Shown here: piece by piece, positions 35,672 to 44,664 of the stretch | Numbering within the stretch: position 1 is the first letter of the stretch | How the letters are laid out: each line of letters begins with the position of its first letter | Assembly: GCA_021791895.1 (NCBI GenBank) | Contig: JAJYVS010000004.1 | Span: 41,710 to 105,709, forward strand | Direction: 5' to 3' | Source of the DNA: Actinomycetes bacterium | GTDB lineage: Bacteria > Actinomycetota > Acidimicrobiia > Acidimicrobiales > RAAP-2 | DNA: 64,000 nt | Translations under genes and position numbers: made by a program | The notes under the pieces: model-generated | Databases searched by the model: none | Told to the model about the DNA's origin: nothing | Seen by the model: the letters and a program-made list of their open reading frames with translations, nothing else

Positions 35672-37401
35672 GGCGACACCAGCACCTTGTCACCCCGGGG
35701 CGGCCGGCCCTCGCCGTGGGCGATCGCCGGGGAATCGGGGTGGTGGTAGTCCCAGGTCGGCCGCTCGGAACGGATCGGTGGCAGGTGCGAGTAGTTGTGG
35801 TGCGGGGGCGGCGAGGTGGTGAACCATTCGAGCGTGTGGGCGTCCCACGGGTTGTCGCCGCAGGGCACCGGCTGGCGCCAAGAGATCCACAGGTTCCACA
35901 ACAGCACGGCGAAGGACGTCGCGATGATGAAGGCACCGACGGTCGAGATGATGTTGTAGCTCTGCCACCCGAGATAGGAGGGGTAGACGGCGACTCGTCT
36001 CGGCATCCCGAGGAGCCCCACGACGTACTGGGGCATGAAGGTGACCCAAAAGCCGATGAACATCAGCCAGAAGTGCCACTTGCCGAGGCCTTCGCGGAGC
36101 ATGCGGCCGAAGAACTTCGGGTACCAGTAGTAGAGGCCGGCGAACCCGGCGAACACCGCCGTCCCGAAGAGCACCTGATGGAAGTGGGCCACCACGAAGT
36201 AGGTGTCGTGGGTGAAGAAGTCGATCGGCGGCGAGGCGAGCATGACCCCGGTCACCCCGCCCATCAAGAAGGCGAAGAGGAACCCGATCGCGAACAACAT
36301 GGCCGCGCTGAACTGCAGCTGACCACGCCACAGGGTGCCGATCCAGTTGAAGAACTTGATCCCGGTCGGGACCGCGATCAACAGCGAGAGCAGCGAGAAG
36401 AACGGCAGGAGGACCACGCCGGTCGTGAACATGTGGTGCGCCCACACCCCGGTCGAGAGGGCAGCGATGGACAGGGTGGCGAAGACCATCCCCTTGTAGC
36501 CGAACACCGGTTTGCGCGAGAAGACCGGGAAGATCTCGGTCGCGATCCCGAAGTAGGGCAGGGCGAGGATGTACACCTCGGGGTGGCCGAAGAACCAGAA
36601 CAGGTTCTGCCACAGGTTGGGCGAGCCGCCGCCTTGGACCGAGAAGATGTGGGTCCCGAAGTGTCGGTCGCAGAACAGCATCACGAGGGCCCCGGTGAGC
36701 ACCGGGAAGGCGATCAGGATGAGGATCGCGGTCACCAGCATGTTCCAGGTGAAGATGGGCATCCGGAACATGGTCATGCCCGGCGCCCGAAGGTAGAAGA
36801 TCGTGGCCACCAGGTTGACCCCGGTGAAGATGGCCGAGAAGCCGGTCAACACCAGGGCCATGATCCAGATATCGGGTCCGAGGCCCGGCGAGTTGGTGGC
36901 GTTGGACAGCGGCGCGTAGGCGACCCAGCCGAACTCCGACGCCCCGCCGGCTACGAGGAAGCCCATCATCATGGTGATGGAGCCCGACAGATAGAGCCAG
37001 TAGCTGAGGGCGTTCAGGCGGGGGAAGGCCATGTCTGGAGCGCCGATCTGCAGCGGGACGATGTAGTTGGCCAGGCCCCCGAAGGCGAACGGCCCGGCGA
37101 ACAGGTACAGCATCAGGCTGCCGTGCATGGTGAACAGCTCGTTGTACTGGGCGAAGGAGACGAGTGAGGAGCTCGGGGTGGCTAGCTGGATGCGCAGGAC
37201 GAGGGCCATGATCCCGGCGAAGTAGAAGAGGACGAGCGAGGTGATCATGTAGCTCATCCCGATCACCTTGTGGTCGGTCGAGGTGACCCACTTGAGCAGG
37301 CCGGTGGGCCCGTGCTCCTCGTGCTCGTGTCCGGCGACGTCGACGACGGAGGGACCGTGGGCGCCGTCGCCGGTGGTGGTCGGGGTGATGACGTCGGTCA
37401 T
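35668..37401 (-). CDS. ctaD: Cytochrome c oxidase subunit I (CtaD)
   Basis: This is the catalytic subunit with heme a, heme a3 and CuB. Metal-binding segments are plain: [13 protein letters not shown] with the CuB His and cross-linked Tyr, VWAHHMFT with the two further CuB His, and [10 protein letters not shown] with the heme a3/heme a His, while [14 protein letters not shown] carries the first heme a His. The D- and K-channel regions are conserved. The 577 residues are standard. ctaC ends four bases upstream, and ctaF overlaps the stop. Confidence 0.96.
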   Translation of the reverse strand: MTDVITPTTTGDGAHGPSVVDVAGHEHEEHGPTGLLKWVTSTDHKVIGMSYMITSLVLFYFAGIMALVLRIQLATPSSSLVSFAQYNELFTMHGSLMLYLFAGPFAFGGLANYIVPLQIGAPDMAFPRLNALSYWLYLSGSITMMMGFLVAGGASEFGWVAYAPLSNATNSPGLGPDIWIMALVLTGFSAIFTGVNLVATIFYLRAPGMTMFRMPIFTWNMLVTAILILIAFPVLTGALVMLFCDRHFGTHIFSVQGGGSPNLWQNLFWFFGHPEVYILALPYFGIATEIFPVFSRKPVFGYKGMVFATLSIAALSTGVWAHHMFTTGVVLLPFFSLLSLLIAVPTGIKFFNWIGTLWRGQLQFSAAMLFAIGFLFAFLMGGVTGVMLASPPIDFFTHDTYFVVAHFHQVLFGTAVFAGFAGLYYWYPKFFGRMLREGLGKWHFWLMFIGFWVTFMPQYVVGLLGMPRRVAVYPSYLGWQSYNIISTVGAFIIATSFAVLLWNLWISWRQPVPCGDNPWDAHTLEWFTTSPPPHHNYSHLPPIRSERPTWDYHHPDSPAIAHGEGRPPRGDKVLVSP

Positions 37402-37405
37402 GAGG

Positions 37406-38227
37406 TCACGCTCCGGGACCGCTCGCGTGGATCTGGTTCTTCAGCTGGCCGATGGTCGGGTGGTGTCCGCTCGTGCGGTGCACCCAGGTCTCGAAGACCC
37501 CAGGGGAGACCGCCCGGACGCTGAAGAGCATGAGCGAGTGGTACAGGCCACAGAGCTGGGTGCACTGCCCGCGATAGGTGCCGGTGTGCAGCACGTTGAA
37601 GTTGAAGGTGTTCACGTAGCCGGGTGCCGCGTAGCGGCTGAAGTTGAAGGCCGGGACGTAGAAACCGTGGTACACGTCAGCCGACTCGAGGTGGATAGTC
37701 ACCGCCTCGTTCACCGGGAGCACCATCTGGGGCTGTTGGAGCGTCTGGCCGATCACGACCTTGCCGGTGGCCGGGTAGTAGAACTGCCAGCCCCACTGGA
37801 ATGCCGTGACGTCGATGGTGACCTTGGTGCTCGGCACGGCGTCGACCTCGTTCTCGGTGATCACCGTGAACGCGAAGAGGCCCATCACCACGAGGATCGG
37901 GATCACCGTGTAGAGGACCTCGATCATCGGCCGGTACTGGGTCTGGCGGGGGAGCCCCTCGCTCTTCTTGTTCTTGCGGTAGCGGAAGACGGCCCAGACG
38001 ATCAGCAGGAAGACGAAGCCGCCGACGACCAGCCCGGCAATGAAGAACCCCTGCCAAAGTTTGAAGGCGTCCTGGCCCTGGGAGGTGGCGCCGCGGTAGG
38101 CGCCGAAGGAGGGGAGCTGGCAGCCGGCGAGGACGACCGGGGCCAGGACCGCCAACGGGATGAGGGCACGTCCTCGGATGCGCCGTTTGGGAGGGGTGCC
38201 CGGGTCGGTCGGGGCGGGCGCGTTCAC
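37406..38227 (-). CDS. ctaC: Cytochrome c oxidase subunit II, lipoprotein type (CtaC)
   Basis: This subunit carries the CuA centre that takes electrons from QcrC. A lipobox VVLAGC with Cys36 marks it as a lipoprotein, two helices follow (about 60-85 and 105-125), and the periplasmic domain has the CuA ligands in SADVYHGF and [12 protein letters not shown] (Cys-x3-Cys-x3-His-x2-Met). [11 protein letters not shown] is the usual aromatic electron-entry patch. It starts with GTG 38227. Its N-terminal acylation would involve lipoprotein processing, so the altered Lnt in this window is relevant. It begins the ctaC-D-F operon. Confidence 0.95.
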   Translation of the reverse strand: MNAPAPTDPGTPPKRRIRGRALIPLAVLAPVVLAGCQLPSFGAYRGATSQGQDAFKLWQGFFIAGLVVGGFVFLLIVWAVFRYRKNKKSEGLPRQTQYRPMIEVLYTVIPILVVMGLFAFTVITENEVDAVPSTKVTIDVTAFQWGWQFYYPATGKVVIGQTLQQPQMVLPVNEAVTIHLESADVYHGFYVPAFNFSRYAAPGYVNTFNFNVLHTGTYRGQCTQLCGLYHSLMLFSVRAVSPGVFETWVHRTSGHHPTIGQLKNQIHASGPGA

Positions 38228-38359
38228 GGGGAGGGGAGCGTGCCGTCGCGCCTGGCGTCCACGTCGGCGAACCTTAGCGAACCCCCGTTTGGAATTCGAA
38301 GTACCTGGTCGAGGGGCCCTCGTCCGGACCTCCTCGGTTCGGTGGCCCCGGCGCGGCGC

Positions 38360-38563
38360 TCAGCCGGTCGGCGGCTTCTCGTCGGCGGCCTGGTTGGTGG
38401 CCTTGGCCGCCTCGTCCTTCGACTCGGCCATGCCCTTCTTGAACTCGTTTTGCGCCGAGCCCAGGTTCCGGGCCAGCTTCGGGATGGCGGCACCGCCGAA
38501 GAGGACCACCACCACGACGATCAGCACGATGAGCAGGTCCGGGCCAAAGATCTCTGCCAGCAT
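38360..38563 (-). CDS. tatA: Twin-arginine translocase subunit TatA/E
   Basis: This is a small pore-forming Tat protein (67 residues). One N-terminal helix (LLIVLIVVVVVLFGG) is followed by the amphipathic segment AAIPKLARNLGSAQNEFKKG and an acidic tail, exactly the TatA plan. The family Phe-Gly after the helix is present as LFGG. ATG 38563 has AGGAG five bases upstream. Tat substrates include Rieske proteins, so closeness to oxidase genes is sensible but may be chance. tatB and tatC are not in the window. Confidence 0.92.
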   Translation of the reverse strand: MLAEIFGPDLLIVLIVVVVVLFGGAAIPKLARNLGSAQNEFKKGMAESKDEAAKATNQAADEKPPTG

Positions 38564-38641
38564 GTCGACTCCTCTCGGACCACGCGGCGGACTGCGCTAC
38601 GAGGTTACCGTGCCTGGAGGTGGAGGGCTCCGGCACGGCGT

Positions 38642-39064
38642 TCAGCCGCCCAGCAGCACCCCGAGGACCAGGGCGGCCATGGCGCTCAGCCCCGAGAGGG
38701 CGCCCCAGATGGCCAGACCGGCCTTGCTCGTGGCCCGGGTGTGGGCGAGCGCGGCCGCCCCGGCCACCACGACCACCCCGACCTTCACCCACAGCACGAC
38801 CCGCCAGGCGAAGGACTGGCTGGCCAGGTGGTCGACGAGCACGTTCCAGATCCCGGTGCCCACCAACAGCGCGTAGGCGGGCCAGCTGAGTCGGGCGAAC
38901 GCCCGGGCCAGGGCCCTCGGGGCATCGGCCGAGACCCGGCGGGCCGAGGGCACCAGCCCGGCCAGCACCACCTGGCCCCCCACCCAGACCGCGGCGCCGA
39001 GGACGTGTAGGGACAGGCGAAGCGCGTCGAGGGCCGGCGTCAGGGAGCCGGCGTCGTGGGTCAG
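38642..39064 (-). CDS. CopD-like small membrane protein
   Basis: The segment has four hydrophobic helices and the blocks LHVLGAAVWVGGQVVLAGLVP and LLVGTGIWNVLVDH, which resemble the CopD domain of copper-resistance membrane proteins. It closely follows the crotonase gene. There is no ATG, GTG or TTG before the conserved core. The only codon in the expected place is CTG 39064, which would form a CTGA overlap with the crotonase stop, so I place the start there with doubt (140 residues). A role in copper handling near the oxidase genes is possible but inferred. Confidence 0.65.
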   Translation of the reverse strand: MTHDAGSLTPALDALRLSLHVLGAAVWVGGQVVLAGLVPSARRVSADAPRALARAFARLSWPAYALLVGTGIWNVLVDHLASQSFAWRVVLWVKVGVVVVAGAAALAHTRATSKAGLAIWGALSGLSAMAALVLGVLLGG

Positions 39065-39852
39065 CGGCCCTGCCAGTTGGGCGCCCGCTTCTCGGCGAAG
39101 GCGATCGGTCCCTCCCGAGCGTCGGCCGAGGTGAACACCTCGCGGGTGGCGGCGTCGGAGAGGTCCCACGCCTCGGCCTCGGTCACCTCGGCCGCCTGCT
39201 TGGTCAGGAGGCGGGAGTGGCGGACGCTGAGCGGGGCGTTCTCGGTGATCCGTCCGGCGAACGCGAGGGCCTCCTCCAGCACCCGGTCGGCCGGCACCAC
39301 TGCGTTGACCAGGCCGAGCTCCTGGGCCCGGGTCGCGCTGATCGGGTCGCCGGTCAGGGCCAGCTCCATGGCCATCGCCATCGGCAGGCGCTTGGGCAGC
39401 CGCACCAGGCCGCCGCCCGCGGCGATCAGCCCCCGCTTCACCTCGGGGATCCCGAACACCGCGTGCTCGGCCGCCACCACGAGGTCGCACGCCAGCACCA
39501 GCTCGAAGCCGCCGGCCAGGGCCGGCCCGTTGACCGCGGCGATCACCGGGACCGGGATGTCCCGGCGGACGAAGCCGGCGAACCCGCCGGTCGAGCCGCC
39601 GATCGACCCGGCCGAGCCCGACGCGAAGGCCTTCAGGTCCATGCCGGCGCAGAAGGCCCGGTCCCCCGCCCCGGTCAGGACGATCACCCGGAGGTCGTCG
39701 TCGTCCACCAACTCGTCGAGCGCGGCGGACATCTGGCTCGTCACCTCGCCGTTGACGGCGTTGCGGGCCTCGGGCCGGTTGAGGGTGAGGATCTCGACCT
39801 GGCCCCGTCGCTCGCGTAGGACGACCGGGGGGCTCTCGGACATGGCGCTCAT
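39061..39852 (-). CDS. Enoyl-CoA hydratase/isomerase family protein
   Basis: This is a crotonase-fold enzyme of 263 residues, probably in fatty acid beta-oxidation. The oxyanion-hole strands are clear: LTGAGDRAFCAGMDLKAF near residue 62 and VIAAVNGPALAGGFELVLACDLV near 105. The PEVKRGLIAAGGG block contains the first expected catalytic Glu, while the second acidic position cannot be confirmed by eye. ATG 39852 has AGGAG seven bases upstream. It is one of three crotonase loci in the window, including the pseudogene; its substrate is unknown. Confidence 0.88.
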   Translation of the reverse strand: MSAMSESPPVVLRERRGQVEILTLNRPEARNAVNGEVTSQMSAALDELVDDDDLRVIVLTGAGDRAFCAGMDLKAFASGSAGSIGGSTGGFAGFVRRDIPVPVIAAVNGPALAGGFELVLACDLVVAAEHAVFGIPEVKRGLIAAGGGLVRLPKRLPMAMAMELALTGDPISATRAQELGLVNAVVPADRVLEEALAFAGRITENAPLSVRHSRLLTKQAAEVTEAEAWDLSDAATREVFTSADAREGPIAFAEKRAPNWQGR

Positions 39853-39968
39853 CGACCGCTCCTCTCGTGCCGGGGCAGGCAGGACGGGGCGACGCTACCT
39901 TCCCCCCGGCCAAGAGGCACGCGGCGTCGTGGGCGCCGGTCGCCCCGGAGCGGGGTCGACGACCCGGC

Positions 39969-39974
39969 TATGGT
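39969..39974 (+). promoter_or_regulatory. Candidate -10 of a leaderless transcript
   Basis: TATGGT (TANNNT) is followed by exactly six bases and then ATG 39981, with no Shine-Dalgarno. This is the layout of leaderless actinobacterial promoters. Confidence 0.5.
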
Positions 39975-39980
39975 GCGCCG

Positions 39981-40718
39981 ATGCCAGTGACCAAAGATGT
40001 CGTGTCGAGCGCGTCGGAGAAGATCTCCGCGATGGGGAGCGCCTTCTACTTCGCCGAGCAGGCGCGGACCAGGGCCCAGGAGCTCGGGCTCAACGGGTTC
40101 CAGTTCTACGTCCTCGGCCGGGGCGGCGTGCTGGGCGACGTCGAGGCGAGGGTGGTCCAGAGCGCCTTCGGCTGGTTCGCACCGGGGGTCGTCTCGTCCC
40201 AGTGGGAGCAGTCCCGGGCCATCGTGGAGCCCCGGGCCGCCGGTCGGGCCTTCTGCGAGTGCTGTGCCGAGTTCGGCCGGGCCAAGCTGGCCGGTCTCGA
40301 CGAGCTCGGCTCGCTGTGCGAGGCCCTGGAGGTCGTCAACGAGGCGGCCGACCCGGCCGGCCTCGCCCTGTACGCCGGCATCAGCGCCGAGCCGCTGGTC
40401 GAGGACCTTGCCGGCCGGGCCATGCAGCTGGTCGCGGTGCTCCGGGAGTACCGGGGCTCGGCCCATCTGGTCGCCGTGCTGGCCCAGCTGCTCGAGCCCC
40501 GGATCGCCCATTACCTGCGGCGCCCCGAGATGTTCGGCGCCTTCGGCTACGGCGAGGACCAGGTGCCCGAGGTGACCGACGAGCACCGGGCGAAGCTCGC
40601 CGCGGCCGACGAGCTCACCGACCGGATGGTCTCCTTGGCCTACGGGGCCCTCAACGACGCCCAGGCTCAGGCGATGATGGCCGGCCTGGAGGCGATGGAG
40701 CGGGCGCTCGCCGGCTAG
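39981..40718 (+). CDS. SCO6745/SalK-family protein, function unknown
   Basis: This 245-residue protein resembles the actinobacterial SCO6745 (SalK-type) family, all-helical proteins with no settled function. Features include GFQFYVLGRGGVLGDVEARVV and FGWFAPGVV near residues 33-65, then a His-rich/Arg-rich stretch and long helices. No metal motif or membrane segment is obvious. A six-base spacing from TATGGT to ATG suggests a leaderless message. It ends 15 bases from the convergent membrane protein gene. Confidence 0.65.
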   Translation: MPVTKDVVSSASEKISAMGSAFYFAEQARTRAQELGLNGFQFYVLGRGGVLGDVEARVVQSAFGWFAPGVVSSQWEQSRAIVEPRAAGRAFCECCAEFGRAKLAGLDELGSLCEALEVVNEAADPAGLALYAGISAEPLVEDLAGRAMQLVAVLREYRGSAHLVAVLAQLLEPRIAHYLRRPEMFGAFGYGEDQVPEVTDEHRAKLAAADELTDRMVSLAYGALNDAQAQAMMAGLEAMERALAG

Positions 40719-40733
40719 CGGGCGCCGAGGGAA

Positions 40734-41276
40734 TCAGCCCCGGGGCTCCTCCGAGGAGCGGGCGTCGAGCGCGCCGAGCCGGCTGGGCACCGCACCGGCG
40801 GGGTCCAAGGTGAGGGTCCGCAGCGCCCGGTGGTGCACCGCTGCGTTCTGGACCGAGAGGGTGACGGCGAGGAACAACGCCGCGCTCGCGGCGGTCACCC
40901 CGATCGGCCCGCCGAGCCCGGCCACCACCGGCGCCAGGGAGAAGTGGGCCCCGAGCGAGACCACCCACAGCGCCATGGTGGGCCATCCGGCCTGCCGGAC
41001 CACCGTGCCCCGCTCCACCTCGTGGAGGCGCACGGTGGCGGCCCGCAGCACCCCGAGGACCGCCGCGCCGACCACACAGCTGCCGAGCACGAGGATCGAG
41101 GTCTCGGTGCCGAGCGAGTGGGTCTCGGTGTAGCGGACGAACTGCACGAGCCCGACGGCGCTCAGCACGATCGGCACCCGGTGGGCGAAGCGGAGCCGGA
41201 CCCGCCGGACCCGTCGCTGGCGGTAGAGGATCATGGCGAACGCGACAGCGTCGACCGCGAGGTCGAGCGGGCTCAT
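40734..41276 (-). CDS. Putative membrane protein, unrecognised
   Basis: I do not recognise a family. The 180-residue product has about four or five hydrophobic segments: around 28-50, 62-80, 100-120 and 122-145 of a basic protein, after an Arg-rich loop RQRRVRRVRLRFAHR. The C-terminus is soluble. ATG 41276 begins 39 bases downstream of ogt, on the same strand. A hairpin lies between them, so it may be transcribed separately. Confidence 0.55.
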   Translation of the reverse strand: MSPLDLAVDAVAFAMILYRQRRVRRVRLRFAHRVPIVLSAVGLVQFVRYTETHSLGTETSILVLGSCVVGAAVLGVLRAATVRLHEVERGTVVRQAGWPTMALWVVSLGAHFSLAPVVAGLGGPIGVTAASAALFLAVTLSVQNAAVHHRALRTLTLDPAGAVPSRLGALDARSSEEPRG

Positions 41277-41290
41277 GTCTGGACGATAAC

Positions 41291-41310
41291 GCCGGGCGCG
41301 CCCGCCCGGC
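41291..41310 (-). terminator. Hairpin downstream of ogt
   Basis: GCCGGGCG pairs with CGCCCGGC (8 bp) around a four-base loop, beginning six bases past the ogt stop on the minus strand. It lacks a T tract. It probably ends ogt transcription. Confidence 0.5.
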
Positions 41311-41315
41311 GCCGC

Positions 41316-41807
41316 TCAGCCGCCGGCCTCCAACGCCAGCAGTTGCCGCTTGGTCGAGATGCCGCCGCCGTAGCCGCCGATGGTGCCGTCGGCCGCGATG
41401 ACCCGGTGGCAGGGCAGCACGATCGGGATCGGGTTGGCTCCGTTGGCCTGCCCGACGGCCCGGGAGGCCCGCGGCCGGCCGACCATGGACGCCAGCTCGC
41501 CGTAGCTGACGGTCTCGCCGTAGGGGATCTCGGCCAGCGTGAGCCACACCTGCTCTTGGAACTCGGTGCCCCGGACCGCGATCGGCAGGTCGAAGGCCCG
41601 CCGGCGCCCGCCGAAGTACTCGTCGAGCTGGCGGGCGGCGTCGAGCACCGGTCCGCGCACCGACCCCCGCTCGCCCGGCACCGTCAGCCGCTGGCCCCGG
41701 ACCGGCAGGAGGATCTCGGTGACCGACTCCTCGTCGCCCGAGACGACGAGCGGGCCGATCGGGCTGTCCACCTTGAGGCGCCTGGTCGCGTTCTCGTTGT
41801 TGTCCAT
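41316..41807 (-). CDS. ogt: Methylated-DNA-protein cysteine methyltransferase
   Basis: This is a suicide DNA-repair protein that moves an alkyl group from O6-alkylguanine to its own cysteine. The active site PCHRV is complete with Cys133, preceded by the helix-turn-helix region SYGELASMVGRPRASRAVGQA and the conserved NANPIPIVLPCHRV-like stretch. The 163 residues match the single-domain form. I chose ATG 41807 with AGGGAG seven bases upstream; an in-frame ATG at 41837 exists. It follows hpnA by 100 bases on the opposite side of transcription order, so it is probably its own unit. Confidence 0.93.
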   Translation of the reverse strand: MDNNENATRRLKVDSPIGPLVVSGDEESVTEILLPVRGQRLTVPGERGSVRGPVLDAARQLDEYFGGRRRAFDLPIAVRGTEFQEQVWLTLAEIPYGETVSYGELASMVGRPRASRAVGQANGANPIPIVLPCHRVIAADGTIGGYGGGISTKRQLLALEAGG

Positions 41808-41907
41808 CGTCTGGCTCCCTCGGTCGTCGCTTGTCATCCTGAGCGCGACCGGGCCGGCGTGCTGGGCGGATCCGGACAGATGGCCCGGCGGCCATGCCGG
41901 GCGGGGC

Positions 41908-42981
41908 TCAGGAGGACCAGCTGATGCGCCGGGCCCGATCGGCGCGCACGTAGCCGTGCTCGACGAACCAACGGGCCGAGTCGGCGATGGCCTCGACGGC
42001 CGGCCGTGAGGTGTAGCCGAGCTCCGAGCGGGCCCGGGCGTCGTCAAAGACCATGTGCTCGCGCGACATCCGTGCCGCCTCGAGCGCCACCCGGGGCTCG
42101 CGGCCCAGGAGGCGGCCCTCGATGAGCTGGGAGGCGTGGCCCACGGCGACTCCCACCGACGCCGGCCAGCGCGTCCTCGGCGCGCGCAGCCCGGTGAGGG
42201 CCGCGGCCCGCTCCAACAGCGAGCGCATGGAGAGGTTCTCCCCGCCCATGATGTAGCTGCGCCCCTGGCGGCCCTGCTCGAAGACGAGGAGGTGGCCGCG
42301 GGCCAGGTCCTCGACGTGGGCCACGTTCATCGAGGTGTCGACGTAGCCGGGCATCCTCCCGTTCAAAAAGTCGAGGAGGACCCGACCGGTCGGCGTCGGG
42401 CGGACGTCCCGGGCCCCGAGGGGGAAGGTCGGGTGGACCAAAGCCACCGGCGCCCCCTCGGCGGCGGCCCGGAGCACCTCATGCTCGGCCACGTACTTGG
42501 ACTGCTTGTAGTGGCCGAAGAGGTCGTGGATGCGGGTCGGCACCCCCTCGTGCGCCGGCCGCCCCCGGCCGAGGTGCAGCCCGATGGTGGCCACGGTGCT
42601 CGTGTAGACGACCCGCTCGCACCGCCCGTCGAGGGCCGCCGACAGCACGTTGCGTGTGCCCTCGACGTTCACGTCGTAGAAGTCGTCCGGACGCCTCGCC
42701 CAGAACCGGAACAGCGCCGCGGTGTGGAAGACCGCCCGCGATCCGTCCAGGGCCCTGTTCAAGGCGGCGCGGTCGCGCACGTCCACGCTCAGCTGCTCCA
42801 CGTCGAGCCCTTCGATGTTGGAGACCGGCGCCCCCGGCTCGACGAGGGCGACGACGTGGGCGCCCCGCTCGAGGAGCGCCCGGACGATGGCCGAGCCGAT
42901 GAAGCCGGCCGCGCCGGTGACGGCGACCCGGTCCCCCGCGCCGAGCGCGACCGGACCCTCGAGGTCGGCCGGAGCGTTCAA
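41908..42981 (-). CDS. hpnA: HpnA-like hopanoid-associated NAD-dependent sugar epimerase
   Basis: This is an extended short-chain dehydrogenase (357 residues). The NAD loop VTGAAGFIGSAIVRALLERG, the Ser/Tyr/Lys set (YTSTVATIGL and HYKQSKYVAEHEV), and the HpnA-type blocks VRPTPTGRVLLDFLNGRMPG and YIMGGENLSMRSLL are visible. HpnA proteins associate with hopanoid loci and are thought to act on a sugar or tetrol side chain; the precise reaction here is not known. The TTG at 42981 overlaps the stop of the upstream aminotransferase (TTGA). No squalene-hopene cyclase is in the window. Confidence 0.85.
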   Translation of the reverse strand: MNAPADLEGPVALGAGDRVAVTGAAGFIGSAIVRALLERGAHVVALVEPGAPVSNIEGLDVEQLSVDVRDRAALNRALDGSRAVFHTAALFRFWARRPDDFYDVNVEGTRNVLSAALDGRCERVVYTSTVATIGLHLGRGRPAHEGVPTRIHDLFGHYKQSKYVAEHEVLRAAAEGAPVALVHPTFPLGARDVRPTPTGRVLLDFLNGRMPGYVDTSMNVAHVEDLARGHLLVFEQGRQGRSYIMGGENLSMRSLLERAAALTGLRAPRTRWPASVGVAVGHASQLIEGRLLGREPRVALEAARMSREHMVFDDARARSELGYTSRPAVEAIADSARWFVEHGYVRADRARRISWSS

Positions 42982-44453
42982 GGTCGGCCGGCGGCGGTCG
43001 GGGCCGGGGTGGGCGCGCGCCCGGGGTGACCGGACCCGTTGGCGCTGCTCGGCGCCCCGTCGCGCTGGCGCGCCCGTCGGCCCGGCAGCGTCCCCTTGGC
43101 CATCGTCCGACCCAGCTCGAAGAGGAGGCCCGAGCCCCGGCCGGCCGAGTCCAGGACGTCGTCGAGGGCCTCGACGAACGCGTCGACCTCGGCTTCCCCC
43201 GCGACGAGGGGGGGCAGGAGCTTGATGATGTTCACCCCGTCGGCGGCGACCTGGGTGAGGATGCGGTGGCGGTGGAAGAGCGGGACCACCACGGCCTGGG
43301 AGAACAGGGCCGGACGGATCCGTTCGACCGCCTGCCAGCGCCGGCGCAGCTTCGGGGTCGCCGGCGCCTTGAACTCCAGCCCGATCATGAGCCCGAGTCC
43401 CCGGACCTCGCTCAACACCTCGTGGCGCTCCACGAGGGGGGCGAGCTTGGTGGCGAACAGTTCCCCGGTCGTCCGGGCCCGCTCGACGATCCCCTCCTCG
43501 TCCATGGCCGCCAGGGTGGCCAGGCCGGCGACCATGGCCAGCTGGTTGCGCCCGAAGGTGCTCGAGTGGACCATCGCCCGGTCCATCGAGCTGAACACGC
43601 TCATGAAGACCTTCTCGGTGGTGAGGACCGCCCCGACCGGGACGTAGCCGCCCGAGAGGGCCTTGGACACCGTGACGATGTCGGGCTCGAGGCCGAAGTG
43701 CTCATGGCAGAAGAACCGGCCGGTCCGTCCGAGGCCGGTCTGGACCTCGTCGGCCACGAGGAGGGTCTTGTGCCGCCGGCACAGCTCCTGGACCCCCTGC
43801 CAGTACTCGGTCGGCGCCAGGTACACCCCCTTGCCCTGGATCGGCTCCACCACGAAGGCGGCGACGTCGCCCCGCCGGAGCTGCCTGGCCAGCGCGTCGA
43901 GGTCACCGAAAGGGACCTCGGCATTGGGCACGAGGGGCCCGAAGCCCCGTCGGAACTCGGCCCCGCCGTTCAAGGCCAGGGCGCCGGTCGAGAGCCCGTG
44001 GAACGCGTGGGAGGCATGGATCACGCGGGGCCGCTTGGTCGCGTAGCGGGCGAACTTGATCGCCCCCTCGATGGCCTCGGTGCCCGAGTTGCAGAAGAAG
44101 ACGCGGCGGATGCCCTCGTGCGACCGGGCCACCAGGGCCTCGGCCAAGAGACCGGGCAACAGGGCGCAGTCGATCTGCACCATGTTCGGGAGGTCGAGGT
44201 CGAGGGCCTGGTGGAGCGCGGCCTTGACCCCGGGGTGGGAGCGCCCGAGGCCGTAGACGCCGAAGCCCGACAACAGGTCGAGGTAGCGCTGCCCGGCGTC
44301 GTCGTAGAGGTAGCAGCCCTCGCCCCGGACGTAGAAGCGGTCGAAGCCCAGGGTGCGCAGGACCCGGGCCATCTGAGGGTTCATGAATTCGCTGTGGAGC
44401 CCGTAGTTCTCGCCGTGCCGTTCGGCCAGGACCTTGGCCACGTCGTAGGTCAT
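42978..44453 (-). CDS. Class-III aminotransferase, HpnO-like candidate
   Basis: This is a PLP-dependent transaminase of 491 residues. Family signs: NSGTEAIEGAIKFARYAT, LLVADEVQTGLGRTG, and the PLP-lysine block VSKALSGGYVPVGA. ATG 44453 has GGAGG six bases upstream and is preferred to an earlier ATG at 44465. It overlaps hpnA by four bases, so the two act together. Hopanoid HpnO makes aminobacteriohopanetriol from the tetrol, so an HpnO role is a fair inference, but the sequence alone also fits other class-III enzymes. The tail after about residue 455 is Arg/Gly/Pro-rich. Confidence 0.7.
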   Translation of the reverse strand: MTYDVAKVLAERHGENYGLHSEFMNPQMARVLRTLGFDRFYVRGEGCYLYDDAGQRYLDLLSGFGVYGLGRSHPGVKAALHQALDLDLPNMVQIDCALLPGLLAEALVARSHEGIRRVFFCNSGTEAIEGAIKFARYATKRPRVIHASHAFHGLSTGALALNGGAEFRRGFGPLVPNAEVPFGDLDALARQLRRGDVAAFVVEPIQGKGVYLAPTEYWQGVQELCRRHKTLLVADEVQTGLGRTGRFFCHEHFGLEPDIVTVSKALSGGYVPVGAVLTTEKVFMSVFSSMDRAMVHSSTFGRNQLAMVAGLATLAAMDEEGIVERARTTGELFATKLAPLVERHEVLSEVRGLGLMIGLEFKAPATPKLRRRWQAVERIRPALFSQAVVVPLFHRHRILTQVAADGVNIIKLLPPLVAGEAEVDAFVEALDDVLDSAGRGSGLLFELGRTMAKGTLPGRRARQRDGAPSSANGSGHPGRAPTPAPTAAGRP

Positions 44454-44664
44454 TGGTGCCTCCATCTCGGGCCCCGGGCCCGAGCCAGGGTAGTGGGGCC
44501 GCGCCCGCCCCGCCCGTCGGAGGACCTGGTCGCGGGGGTGAACCGGCGTCCAAGGGTCCTTGGATCACCGAATTCAAGACGCCGGTCGGCAAGAATCACC
44601 ATATCGACATCGGAGCATGATGAGGTCCGCCGTCCGGACCGTCCGATGCGGAAGGCGACCCGAG

